Part shown: positions 1 to 7,380 of the stretch, in pieces
How positions within the stretch are numbered: the first letter of the stretch is position 1
How the letters are laid out: each line of letters starts with the position of its first letter
Source of the DNA: DASYVD01 sp036000545
GTDB taxonomy: Bacteria; Actinomycetota; UBA4738; CALAEC01
Length of the DNA stretch: 41,488 bases
Direction of reading: 5' to 3'
Assembly (NCBI GenBank): GCA_036000545.1
Contig: DASYVD010000144.1
Span: 1 to 41,488 of the forward strand
Position numbers and translations under genes: made by a program
The notes under the pieces: generated by a model
Told to the model about the DNA's origin: nothing
Databases searched by the model: none
Seen by the model: the letters and a program-made list of their open reading frames with translations, nothing else

Positions 1-312
1 GTCCGTGTACAGGCCGATCAGGGACCCCAACGAGCGGCGGACGGCGGTGAACGGGGGTTCCCTCTGGGGCCGGGCCGCCAGCATCGCCCGGAGCTCTTCC
101 CCCATATCGTCGAAGAAGCCGATCACCACGTCTTCCTTCGAGTCGAAGTAGCGGAAGAAGGTCCGAGGGGAGACCTCCACCGCCTCGACGATGTCGTCGA
201 TGGTGGTTCCATCGAACCCCCGCTCGGTGAACAGCCGGAGCGCGGCGTCGGTGAGCTGAGCGCGCGTCCGGAGCTTCTTCCGCTCCCTGAGGCCAACCGT
301 GCCCGGACCCAT
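1..312 (-). CDS. TetR-family transcriptional regulator, N-terminal part (truncated by window edge)
   Basis: Reading leftward from the ATG at 312 gives 104 codons that run off the window. The protein starts MGPGTVGLRERKKLRTR, and residues about 18-62 form the TetR helix-turn-helix: an amphipathic helix ending LFTERGFDGTT, then a recognition helix with the family hallmark SPRTFFRYFDSKE. The ligand-binding domain lies outside the window, so the inducer is unknown. It is transcribed divergently from the short-chain dehydrogenase at 418, and an inverted repeat at 330-344 lies between them, so the usual arrangement of a TetR protein repressing itself and its neighbour is likely. A longer reading from 320 is open but shifts out of the TetR frame. 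The family call is secure; the target is inferred. Confidence 0.9.
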   Translation of the reverse strand, partial: MGPGTVGLRERKKLRTRAQLTDAALRLFTERGFDGTTIDDIVEAVEVSPRTFFRYFDSKEDVVIGFFDDMGEELRAMLAARPQREPPFTAVRRSLGSLIGLYTD

Positions 313-329
313 GGGCACATTCTAGCATT

Positions 330-344
330 TGACGTCAGGCGTCA
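330..344. promoter_or_regulatory. Inverted repeat, candidate TetR operator
   Basis: The 15-base sequence TGACGTCAGGCGTCA has perfect 5-base arms (TGACG/CGTCA) around a 5-base centre. It sits 18 bases upstream of the TetR start and 74 bases upstream of the dehydrogenase start, in the only intergenic space between these divergent genes. Arm length and symmetry suit a TetR dimer. That TetR binds it is inferred. Confidence 0.45.
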
Positions 345-417
345 TCTGTCAGGAATAGGCACAAGGCAGGCGGCGTTGGCATCGGGTAGACACACACATG
401 GACGCAAGGAGGTGGCC

Positions 418-1383
418 ATGAAGAGGTGGACAGCATCGGACATCCCCGACCAGAGCGGAAAGACGGCCGTGGTGACCGGGGGAAATAGCGGGATCGGGTT
501 CCACACCGCTCTCCAGCTAGGCCGGGCCGGCGCTCGCGTGGTGGTGGCGTCCCGTGACGAGGCCAGGGGCGCAGAGGCGATCCGCAGGATCAGGGCCGAA
601 GTCCCGGAAGCGGACGTGGAGCTCGGTCTGCTCGACCTGGCCGACCTGCGGTCCGTCCGCCGCTTCGCCACGGAGGTCGTCGCCAGCCACGGCTCTCTTG
701 ACCTGCTCGTCAACAACGCTGGGGTCATGGCCGTCCCTCGTCGGCTTGCCACCCTCGATGGTTTCGAGCTTCAGCTCGGCACCAACCATCTCGGGCACTT
801 CGCCCTGACGGGGCTGCTCCTGCCGGCGCTGCGGGCACGGCCGGGGGCCCGCGTGGTGACGGTGAGCAGCATCGTCCATCGACAGGGACGGATCCGGTTC
901 GACGATCTCCAGGGGGAGAGAGGCTATGGGCCCTGGAGGGCCTACTTCCAGTCCAAGCTGGCGAACCTGCTCTTCACGTTCGAGCTCGATCGCCGGGCTC
1001 GGGCCCGGGGGGTGGATCTGGTCAGTGTCGCGGCCCACCCGGGCGTGTCCGCCACGAATCTACAGTCCGCCGGGCCGAGGCTCGGACGATTCAGTCTGCT
1101 GACCCGCGGAGGGGCGAGCATCTTTCGGTTGATTCGCCAGCCCGCCGTTCGCGGAGCTCTCCCTTCGCTGTACGCGGCTACCGCGCCCGAGGTCGTCGGG
1201 GGGAGTTTCTACGGTCCCGACGGCCCGGGACAGATGCGCGGATACCCGACCCGGGCGGCGCCCGCACCGCGAGCCCTCGACGAGGAGGTAGCCCGGCGGC
1301 TGTGGGAAGTTTCGGAAGAGCTCACCAGCATTGCTTTCGACTGGGTCGGCTCTTCGACCGCTCCAACCGCGGACGCCGCTTAG
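418..1383 (+). CDS. Short-chain dehydrogenase/reductase (retinol-dehydrogenase-like)
   Basis: A 321-residue classical SDR that should use NAD(P)(H) to oxidise or reduce an alcohol/carbonyl substrate. The Rossmann glycine motif TGGNSGIG is at residues 20-27, NNAG at 99-102, the catalytic Ser near 150, and Tyr176/Lys180 in YFQSK. The spacing and the extended loop between Ser and Tyr resemble the retinol dehydrogenase/WW-oxidoreductase-like branch, but the substrate cannot be read from sequence. ATG 418 is chosen because a strong ribosome binding site (AAGGAGG, 406-412) lies 5 bases upstream; an upstream in-frame start would add 14 unsupported residues. It is divergent from the TetR gene and probably controlled by it. 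Confidence 0.9.
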   Translation: MKRWTASDIPDQSGKTAVVTGGNSGIGFHTALQLGRAGARVVVASRDEARGAEAIRRIRAEVPEADVELGLLDLADLRSVRRFATEVVASHGSLDLLVNNAGVMAVPRRLATLDGFELQLGTNHLGHFALTGLLLPALRARPGARVVTVSSIVHRQGRIRFDDLQGERGYGPWRAYFQSKLANLLFTFELDRRARARGVDLVSVAAHPGVSATNLQSAGPRLGRFSLLTRGGASIFRLIRQPAVRGALPSLYAATAPEVVGGSFYGPDGPGQMRGYPTRAAPAPRALDEEVARRLWEVSEELTSIAFDWVGSSTAPTADAA

Positions 1384-1446
1384 CGAAGGTGCTGGGTGGT
1401 CCTCGCTGAGATTGATTACCGAACGAACCTACGAACGGGAGGATCG

Positions 1447-1704
1447 ATGAGAGCGTACGTCCTCGTTCAGACAGATCCGGAAACGAGTCCGATCGCCCGG
1501 CTCCTCCAGGCCGTGCCCGGTGTGCTGTTCGCCCAGGACATCGGTGCACCGTACGATGCGCTCGCGCTGGCGCGGTCCGACCCGAGCGGGCAAACCCTTC
1601 GTCGAACCCTGGATGAGATCCGGAGGCTGCCCGGCGTGATCCGGGCGCTCGCCGCCCCGCTCACGCATTCGTCGACAGGGGTTCGGGGCGGTGAGGCCGC
1701 GTGA
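1447..1704 (+). CDS. Stand-alone Lrp/AsnC ligand-binding (RAM) domain protein
   Basis: An 85-residue protein starting MRAYVLVQTDPE with the beta-alpha-beta-beta-alpha-beta pattern of the Lrp/AsnC C-terminal domain (RAM fold), but with no DNA-binding helix-turn-helix. Such single-domain proteins form dimers or octamers and can bind amino acids or partner with full-length Lrp proteins. ATG 1447 has GGGAGG at 1437-1442; an open extension back to 1396 lacks a comparable site. After about residue 75 the sequence is Ser/Gly-rich and probably disordered. It lies between the SDR and OsmC genes on the same strand with gaps of 63 and 93 bases. The family is called from hydrophobic pattern and size, so it is moderately sure. 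Confidence 0.7.
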   Translation: MRAYVLVQTDPETSPIARLLQAVPGVLFAQDIGAPYDALALARSDPSGQTLRRTLDEIRRLPGVIRALAAPLTHSSTGVRGGEAA

Positions 1705-1797
1705 CGAAGACAGGCGAGAGCGGACCCTGATGCGGTCGAGTGAGGGCTGACCGGTGCTCCGGTACGCTGACCACGTTCGAGTGGGGGAGGAGGCAGC

Positions 1798-2307
1798 GTG
1801 GCTGATATCAGGGAGTCGATAGAGAACGCGGTCCGTTACTTGACGGAGTATCCGGATGAGGCACGGTACACGGATTCGTTCGCGCGGGCGACGCTCGGCG
1901 AGGCCCTCCGGGTGGAGGTGGAAGGGCCGGACCGGGCACGTATCGTCACTGACATGCCCGAGGGTATCGGCGGGCGAGCGGAGGAGCCATCGCCCGGATG
2001 GCTCTACCGCGCGGCGATCGCGTCATGCGTCGCGTCGACCATCGGGATGGAGGCCGCGCGCGAGGGCGTGACCCTCGGATCGCTCCAAGTCGAGGTGGAC
2101 AGCGAATCGGACGACCGGGGGATCCTGGGCATGGACGAGACAGTGCCTGCAGGGCCGCTCTCAACGCGGATCCGCATCAGGGTCAGCGGCGACCGGGTCG
2201 AGGAGGGGCGGCTGCGCGGACTCCTCGAGCGCGGGGCGGGGCGGTGCCCCTCCTACGACGCGACGAAGCGGGCCGTCGAGGTGTCCCTGGAGATCGAGTC
2301 GACCTGA
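1798..2307 (+). CDS. OsmC family protein (peroxiredoxin-like)
   Basis: A 169-residue OsmC/Ohr-superfamily protein. Members reduce organic hydroperoxides with two cysteines; some subfamilies have other roles. The peroxidatic-type Cys77 lies in the helix AAIASC after a Pro-Gly-Trp-Leu turn (the family's P-x-x-L-L-x-A-A-x-x-x-C pattern). Cys150 in GRCPSY fits the second, resolving cysteine. The start is GTG 1798, preceded by GGGGGAGGAGG at about 1783-1793. The gene converges on the GGDEF-EAL gene, with a short hairpin between them (2306-2324). Whether it prefers organic peroxide or another substrate is not decidable here. Confidence 0.85.
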   Translation: MADIRESIENAVRYLTEYPDEARYTDSFARATLGEALRVEVEGPDRARIVTDMPEGIGGRAEEPSPGWLYRAAIASCVASTIGMEAAREGVTLGSLQVEVDSESDDRGILGMDETVPAGPLSTRIRIRVSGDRVEEGRLRGLLERGAGRCPSYDATKRAVEVSLEIEST

Positions 2308-2324
2308 CGCCGCAAAGGGGCGTC
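2306..2324. terminator. Hairpin between convergent genes, likely bidirectional terminator
   Basis: Arms GACGCC (2306-2311) and GGCGTC (2319-2324) enclose a 7-base loop. The hairpin starts at the OsmC stop and ends just before the stop of the opposing GGDEF-EAL gene. There is no U-tract, which is common in high-GC genomes. Confidence 0.45.
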
Positions 2325-2325
2325 G

Positions 2326-4980
2326 CTACCTCGACCGCTTCCTGATGCGATGTTCGGCCAGCACTTCGACCTCTGACGGCGTTTCCATCGAGGCGCCCCG
2401 AGCCCCGGCCTCCGCCCCACGTACAGGACTGATGACGCCGCGATCCTTCAGCCACGCCTGCAATCGCGCTGGGTGAATGGGGAGCCCGATGTGGTACCCC
2501 TGCGCGACATCACAACCCAGCCGCGCGAGAATACGTAACGTCTCGTCATCCTCGATCCCCTCTGCCACGACGCTGAGCCCCAGGGCGTGGCCCAAACCGA
2601 TAGTCGACTGAACGATCGAGGCATCTCTCGCATCGTGCACCATGCGTATGACGAACGACCTGTCGATCTTGATCTCGTCCAGGGGCAGTCGGCTGAGGTA
2701 AGAAAGCGACGAGTAACCGGTACCGAAGTCGTCGATCGACAGCCTTACCCCAGCTTCACTCAACCGCTGCAGCATGGCCCGGCTTCCATCGGGATCAGCC
2801 ATGATGCTGCTTTCGGTGAGCTCGAGGCACAGGCCGCCGGGCGGGACACCGTAGCGGTCCAGCAGACGGGTGACATCGTCGGGGAAGTGCTCATCCTGGA
2901 GCATTCGTGCCGACAGATTCACCGAAACCGGTATGTCGCCGAGGTCCTTGGACAGGATCGATTGGCGCTCGAACAGGGCGGTTTCCAACGCAAGGAGTGT
3001 TAGATGCTTGATGATTCCGGCGTGCTCGGCGATCGGGATGAACTGGTCGGGAGGAACGAGGCCTCGTCTTGGATGCTCCCACCGCGCTAATGCCTCGACG
3101 CCCGCCAGACCTCCGGCCTGGAGATCCACCTGAGGCTGGTATACGAGAAAGACATCCTTTCTTTCGACAGCCGCTCTGAGCTCGGCGATGAGTCCCAATC
3201 GGGTCGGGCTGTAGGGATCCTTCTCCCCTGCGTACGGTTCGCAATCGCTACGAGCCTCTTTTGCGACGTACATCGCCACGTCGGCCCGTTGCAGCAACGT
3301 GCTCGCATCCTCTCCATCTGATGGGAAGACAGCGACCCCGGCACTCGCACTGACGTCGATCTCGAGATCTTCGACTTCGAATGGTGTGCGCAGTGAACGC
3401 ACGATCTCTTTCGCGTCCTGGAGAGCGGTTTCACGATCAGGGATAGCCGAAAGAAGCACGGCAAACTCATCTCCGCCCAGCCGGGCAACGAGGTCGTCAT
3501 CGAGGAGCCCGCGAAGCCGCTGGCCCATCTCCTTGAGGAGCTCGTCTCCGTTGTGATGTCCCAGCGTGTCGTTCAGCTCCTTGAAGCGATCCAGATCCAT
3601 GAGTAGTACGGCCAGGCAAGAGCCATCACCCCTGGCGTGTTCGATAGCCTCGCTGAGTCGTTGCAGGAACCAGACACGATTGGGGAGGCCGGTAAGGCCA
3701 TCATGCAACGCCAAGTACTCGTTCGTTCGCGCCTCTTGCCGCAACCGCTCAAGCAACCGACCCTTTTCCAGAGAGACGCTCGTCTGCAGGGCAATCGTCT
3801 CAAGCAGGTTCAGATCCTCCTCGTCGAAGGTGGCCATGTCTTCGAGGCGATTCGCCACGAGCATTGTCCCGACGACGCCTTCTTCCGCCCGCATCGGTAC
3901 GACCACCGCATCCCGCACAGCGCTCGCCGCGAGATGGGCTCTGAGGCGCTCGCTCCTGATCGGGCGAGCGAAGACGACTCCATGCTCCTCGGCCACGACT
4001 CGTGCCCAGACTCCCCGCGTCGGATCGAGGTGTACCTCCTGGTGGACTTCCCAGCGATCCTGGGGACCCAACGTGATCCGTGACGCGGGCGCGTCAACGG
4101 CGCTGCCGAACAGCGTGATCTCTGCTATTTCGGCGCGGAGCATGTCCCTGGCCCCAGACAAGGTCGAAAAGAGCATCGATTCGAGATCCGGAGCAGCCTC
4201 GGCGGCTCGATTCGACTCGTAGAGCACCCGGAGCTGATTGTGTGCGCGGCGCAACGAGCCGTGAGCATGGAGTCCGAGGAACACGACGGAGGCAGCCACG
4301 AGCAGGAGCCAGCTGGAACCGGGATACGCCCAAACGATGATAACGGCGAGCAGGGCAAGGCTCGCATTCGCGAACGTGATGGCTGTGCCCACCCCTAGCA
4401 GGCCTCGAAGAACCATCGGCTTGCCCTCGTTGAGGGAGATGGCAAGGGCCACCATGAGGGAAGAAACGACATCGAGGGTGTGGGTCACCGTAAGGGTCGC
4501 TCCCCAGCCTGCGGGGCCGAGTGGATCGCCCAAGGAAAGGATGGGGTGAAACAGCAGCAACGCGAGGCACGCTTGAAGCGACAGGAGGCTCAGGTTGAAG
4601 GCCAGCTTGATCGGCTTCTGGCGCCGGTGCAGGGTGAGCGCAGCGGCCGCTCCTGCGACTTGGGCCAGAAGGAGATTCGTGGGATCCGTGAAGAAAAGAC
4701 CAAGAACCAGAGGGATCTCGCTGAGCGAGAAGGAGACGGTACCTCGACGGATATCGAATTTCACCACGAACACCTCGGCGAGACCGAACAGTGCGCCGAG
4801 AGCCCACCAGGGCAGAGAAAGAGGGTGAACCGGTTGGAGGTGCCGAACGATGAGCAGGTACAGTCCCAGCGAGAGAAGCGCCATGCAGGAGCTCAGCGTC
4901 CAGATCCGCTGATCTCCGGACAGCCGAGCGAGGATGCGGCTCTGCGTTCGCTCCTCCTTGTCTCGCGCTCTCGGACTCAA
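2326..4980 (-). CDS. Membrane GAF-GGDEF-EAL cyclic-di-GMP turnover protein
   Basis: About 884 residues. The N-terminal part (about 25-240) has six to seven hydrophobic segments, followed by a GAF-like sensor (about 260-405), a diguanylate cyclase domain with intact RLGGDEF (GGDEF at 502-506) and a phosphodiesterase domain with EALAR (629-633). The EAL metal and catalytic set appears complete: Asn688, Glu720, Asp750-Asp751 in DDFGTGYSS, a Lys in KID, and the VAEGIE Glu. No canonical RxxD inhibitory site is seen before GGDEF. Both activities look possible, so net direction is unknown. The start is uncertain. ATG 5100 lies inside the upstream protease gene and would add a frame-shifted copy of its repeat. 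TTG 4980, 16 bases after the protease stop, keeps a charged N-terminus before the first helix. ATG 4884 would clip that helix. Confidence 0.92.
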   Translation of the reverse strand: MSPRARDKEERTQSRILARLSGDQRIWTLSSCMALLSLGLYLLIVRHLQPVHPLSLPWWALGALFGLAEVFVVKFDIRRGTVSFSLSEIPLVLGLFFTDPTNLLLAQVAGAAAALTLHRRQKPIKLAFNLSLLSLQACLALLLFHPILSLGDPLGPAGWGATLTVTHTLDVVSSLMVALAISLNEGKPMVLRGLLGVGTAITFANASLALLAVIIVWAYPGSSWLLLVAASVVFLGLHAHGSLRRAHNQLRVLYESNRAAEAAPDLESMLFSTLSGARDMLRAEIAEITLFGSAVDAPASRITLGPQDRWEVHQEVHLDPTRGVWARVVAEEHGVVFARPIRSERLRAHLAASAVRDAVVVPMRAEEGVVGTMLVANRLEDMATFDEEDLNLLETIALQTSVSLEKGRLLERLRQEARTNEYLALHDGLTGLPNRVWFLQRLSEAIEHARGDGSCLAVLLMDLDRFKELNDTLGHHNGDELLKEMGQRLRGLLDDDLVARLGGDEFAVLLSAIPDRETALQDAKEIVRSLRTPFEVEDLEIDVSASAGVAVFPSDGEDASTLLQRADVAMYVAKEARSDCEPYAGEKDPYSPTRLGLIAELRAAVERKDVFLVYQPQVDLQAGGLAGVEALARWEHPRRGLVPPDQFIPIAEHAGIIKHLTLLALETALFERQSILSKDLGDIPVSVNLSARMLQDEHFPDDVTRLLDRYGVPPGGLCLELTESSIMADPDGSRAMLQRLSEAGVRLSIDDFGTGYSSLSYLSRLPLDEIKIDRSFVIRMVHDARDASIVQSTIGLGHALGLSVVAEGIEDDETLRILARLGCDVAQGYHIGLPIHPARLQAWLKDRGVISPVRGAEAGARGASMETPSEVEVLAEHRIRKRSR

Positions 4981-4996
4981 GTCTGAGGGAGTGCTT

Positions 4997-6688
4997 TCAG
5001 CTCCAGCTCTTCCCACCCCAGGTCTTGCCCTTCCAGGACGTCCCGCCCCAGGTCTTCCCACCCCAGGTCTTGCCGTCCCACCCGATCGCCTCGAAGACAT
5101 AAGGAGCCCATGGATTGTCCGACCATGCCTTGGACCACGTGCTGCCCAGCCAGGCGTTGCCGAGTGCGTCTACCTCCCCCATAAGCAGGTCGAGGAGACC
5201 GTCGCCATTTAGATCGGAGTAGACAAGCGCACTTGAGTCCCGGCTGAGCTGGATGGGACCCGCTCCGGTGGAGCCGACGCTTAGAAGGCCGCGATTGGCG
5301 GGCTTGTTCGCATAGGAGTTGGCGACCGACGCATTGACCGCCGCCGTCGCGTCGACCAGCCCGGCGCCGGATCCGGCTGCACCGAGGCCCAGAAGGCCCC
5401 CCATCTCCTTAGCGGTCCCCACCAGGGTTGCCTTGAGAACGTCCGGGGTGATCGAGGGATTGGCCTGAATCATCAGGGCGGCCACCCCAGATACGATGGC
5501 AGCCGCTTGGGAGGTGCCCGAGCCTTTGAAGTAGTAGTCACCGACCCGAGCCGCCGGATGCTCCGTGTCCAGTGTGCTGCCCGGAGCGCGATTGGAAACC
5601 AGCCCGATCCCGGGAGCGACGAGGTCCGGCTTGGCAACCAGGTCGTGGGTGGGGCCCCGGCTGGAGAAGCTCGCGACCACGTCGTCGCTAGTGCTCGCGG
5701 TCCCTCGGATGTCGGCCGCACCCACCGTGATGACGAATGGGTCGTCTCCGGGCTTGTTGATGGTGGCCGGGAGGGAGCCCCTGTTTCCGGCCGCGACGAT
5801 GACGGCGATCCCCGACCGCCAGACGTATTCCACCGCGAAGTCCAGGGGATCCAGGAGATAGCTCTGTATGGCGTCGGTACCGAACGACAGGTTCAGGATC
5901 CGGATGTTGTACGCGGCCCGGTGAGAGACTATCCACTGCATCGCGGCGATGACCACCGAGATATCGGTGGAGCCATCCTTCCCGGCCACCTTCACCGAGA
6001 TGAGGCTTGCCTTGCGAGCGGCTCCGGCCCAGGTGCCGCCGGAGAGGGCACCGTCACCAGCGATGAGCCCAGCCATGTGCGTCCCATGCCCGTAGCGGTC
6101 GTAACCGTCGTGATCGGAAGTGAAATCGACCCGGACGCGCACCCGGTTGCCCAGGTCCGCCACGCGAGTGAGCCCCGTGTCCAGTACCGCGACGCCGACT
6201 CCCGCTCCCGTGTAGGAAGAAGGCAGCCGGATGCTCTGCCTCCAGACCTTGTTGGCAGCCACGGAGTCCATGCCGTCGAGGAGGTCGAGGTCGAGGATGT
6301 TCATGCGTACACGGCCGTCTCCCCACACGTGGGCGACCGCTGGGGAGTCGAGCAAGCTGGGAAGAGCCCTGGCAGGAAGCCGCGCGGAGAACCCGCCCAC
6401 CACGGGGAGTTGGTGACTCACGCTCCCGCCGAACTGGTCGATCAGCGCTTCCGCATCTCCTGATGCAGGGCTGGTTTCGCGCACGATGACGCTGAGCGCC
6501 GACGCCGGGTCGCGCTCGGCCTCACGCAGGAGTGACGTGTGGGCCTTCCCCCGCGAATCCGAGCCGCCCAGCCCCTGCAGAGACGTGGCGAGAGCCGCGA
6601 GAACGATCGCAAGGACGATCGCCTTCCTTGGTATGGCCTCCGCATCGGCTCGCCGCTGCTCGAGCGGGAGCCCCAGGTTCATCGACAT
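4997..6688 (-). CDS. Secreted S8 (subtilisin-like) serine protease with Trp/Gly repeat tail
   Basis: A 563-residue subtilase. A hydrophobic export segment (about 22-40) is followed by an I9-like propeptide (about 62-128) and the catalytic domain. The triad is Asp170 (VLDTGL), His201 (GHGTHMAG) and Ser393 (GTSQAA), with oxyanion Asn302 (AAGN). All are intact. After about residue 455 comes a linker with an Asp-rich SDLNGDGLLD stretch (492-500, FG-GAP/calcium-loop-like). A final approximately 27-residue tail repeats WGGKTW/WKGKTW units. ATG 6688 follows GGGAGG at a good distance; reading from 6847 adds 53 residues of non-protein-like sequence. The GGDEF-EAL gene follows at once on the same strand. 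It probably acts outside the cell, with the tail as a surface or matrix contact (inference). Confidence 0.92.
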   Translation of the reverse strand: MSMNLGLPLEQRRADAEAIPRKAIVLAIVLAALATSLQGLGGSDSRGKAHTSLLREAERDPASALSVIVRETSPASGDAEALIDQFGGSVSHQLPVVGGFSARLPARALPSLLDSPAVAHVWGDGRVRMNILDLDLLDGMDSVAANKVWRQSIRLPSSYTGAGVGVAVLDTGLTRVADLGNRVRVRVDFTSDHDGYDRYGHGTHMAGLIAGDGALSGGTWAGAARKASLISVKVAGKDGSTDISVVIAAMQWIVSHRAAYNIRILNLSFGTDAIQSYLLDPLDFAVEYVWRSGIAVIVAAGNRGSLPATINKPGDDPFVITVGAADIRGTASTSDDVVASFSSRGPTHDLVAKPDLVAPGIGLVSNRAPGSTLDTEHPAARVGDYYFKGSGTSQAAAIVSGVAALMIQANPSITPDVLKATLVGTAKEMGGLLGLGAAGSGAGLVDATAAVNASVANSYANKPANRGLLSVGSTGAGPIQLSRDSSALVYSDLNGDGLLDLLMGEVDALGNAWLGSTWSKAWSDNPWAPYVFEAIGWDGKTWGGKTWGGTSWKGKTWGGKSWS

Positions 6689-6763
6689 CGCTTCCTCCCG
6701 GGCTCCGAGGGCATCACCCCTCCTCCGTAGTTGTCGGAACGTCGCGGGACAGAGACGACGACT

Positions 6764-6830
6764 GTTGTACCTAGGCCAAGTAGTCATTTGTAGGGGGGTG
6801 GGATGGGCGAACAAATGCCCGACATGTCCC
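6764..6830 (-). promoter_or_regulatory. Upstream region of the subtilase with hairpin and palindrome
   Basis: On the minus strand this stretch holds a hairpin with arms GGGC/GCCC (6805-6808 and 6817-6820), extendable by GGGA/TCCC outside. Next to it is the perfect palindrome GACATGTC (6821-6828). A motif ACTACTTGGCCTAGGTACAA, containing CCTAGG, lies nearer the gene (about 6766-6785). No clear -35/-10 pair was found. It probably carries the protease promoter and 5' leader. Confidence 0.3.
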
Positions 6831-6866
6831 ATAACCGGCTGAGGCAAGTCCTTCTGATCTGCAGCT

Positions 6867-6890
6867 GTGAACGTGTCAGAGTGGGTTCAC
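6867..6890. promoter_or_regulatory. Inverted repeat GTGAAC-N12-GTTCAC, candidate operator
   Basis: The perfect 6-base arms GTGAAC (6867-6872) and GTTCAC (6885-6890) are 18 bases apart start to start. They lie in the 325-base non-coding stretch between the divergent subtilase (start 6688) and His-rich gene (start 7014). The rest of that stretch holds the minus-strand motifs at 6764-6830 and no gene that I can support. The binding protein is unknown. Confidence 0.35.
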
Positions 6891-7013
6891 TTTGAGGAGG
6901 AGATTGGAGGCTGCGAGGATCGAGGCGGCCTGGCGGGGCGTTTTGTCCGGTTGCCTGAGGGCGGTGTACGGTCGGTTCTTAGGGCAGCACCGGTCGGGAA
7001 GGGGGTGAGCGCG

Positions 7014-7253
7014 ATGGCGAGGGCGCAGGGTCATCACCAACATGAGGCCTTGAAGCACCGGCACAAACACTTCCACGTCACCCATTACTTGCACCGTGGT
7101 GAGAATTGGGGCCATCTGCTATCCACTCACGCGCACGAGCACAATCATCCCGCCGTCGACCACGTCCACATCCCTCACGAGGACGCGGAGAAAGAGCACC
7201 GGAGGGAGGCGCACGTCCACGACCACGCTCGCCCCGCCGAGTCGCCGGCGTAG
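7014..7253 (+). CDS. Small histidine-rich protein, putative metal-binding
   Basis: A 79-residue soluble protein with 21 histidines, many alternating with other residues (for example HRHKHFH and HAHEHNH). There is no signal peptide or membrane segment. The pattern suggests binding of Ni, Zn, Cu or Co, but the composition alone does not prove a role, and I recognise no named family. ATG 7014 is chosen because a GGAAGGGGG-type ribosome site precedes it; an upstream reading from 6867 crosses the inverted repeat and looks non-coding. A strong hairpin follows at 7289-7303, then a cupredoxin gene, so both neighbours may belong to copper or metal handling. Confidence 0.7.
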   Translation: MARAQGHHQHEALKHRHKHFHVTHYLHRGENWGHLLSTHAHEHNHPAVDHVHIPHEDAEKEHRREAHVHDHARPAESPA

Positions 7254-7288
7254 GTCCAGACCTGGACGGCACGATTACCGCCTGCCCC

Positions 7289-7303
7289 GGGGCCGATGGC
7301 CCC
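7289..7303 (+). terminator. GC-rich hairpin after the His-rich gene
   Basis: Arms GGGGCC and GGCCCC with a 3-base loop, 35 bases after the stop at 7253 and 77 bases before the cupredoxin start. No U-tract follows. It is likely a terminator or a processing site. Confidence 0.4.
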
Positions 7304-7380
7304 GCTGAAGCATGGACCTTCGTCCCGTCACGGCTTGGTCTGCCTGAGGTTGGCTACGGCCGATCGAGGGGAGGGGAACG

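Noticed and set aside
5000..5100. The Gly/Arg/Pro repeat (GRPGxGRPG) as a real N-terminal domain of the GGDEF-EAL protein
   Set aside because: It is the shifted reading of the protease's WGGKTW repeat codons, and no ribosome site precedes ATG 5100.
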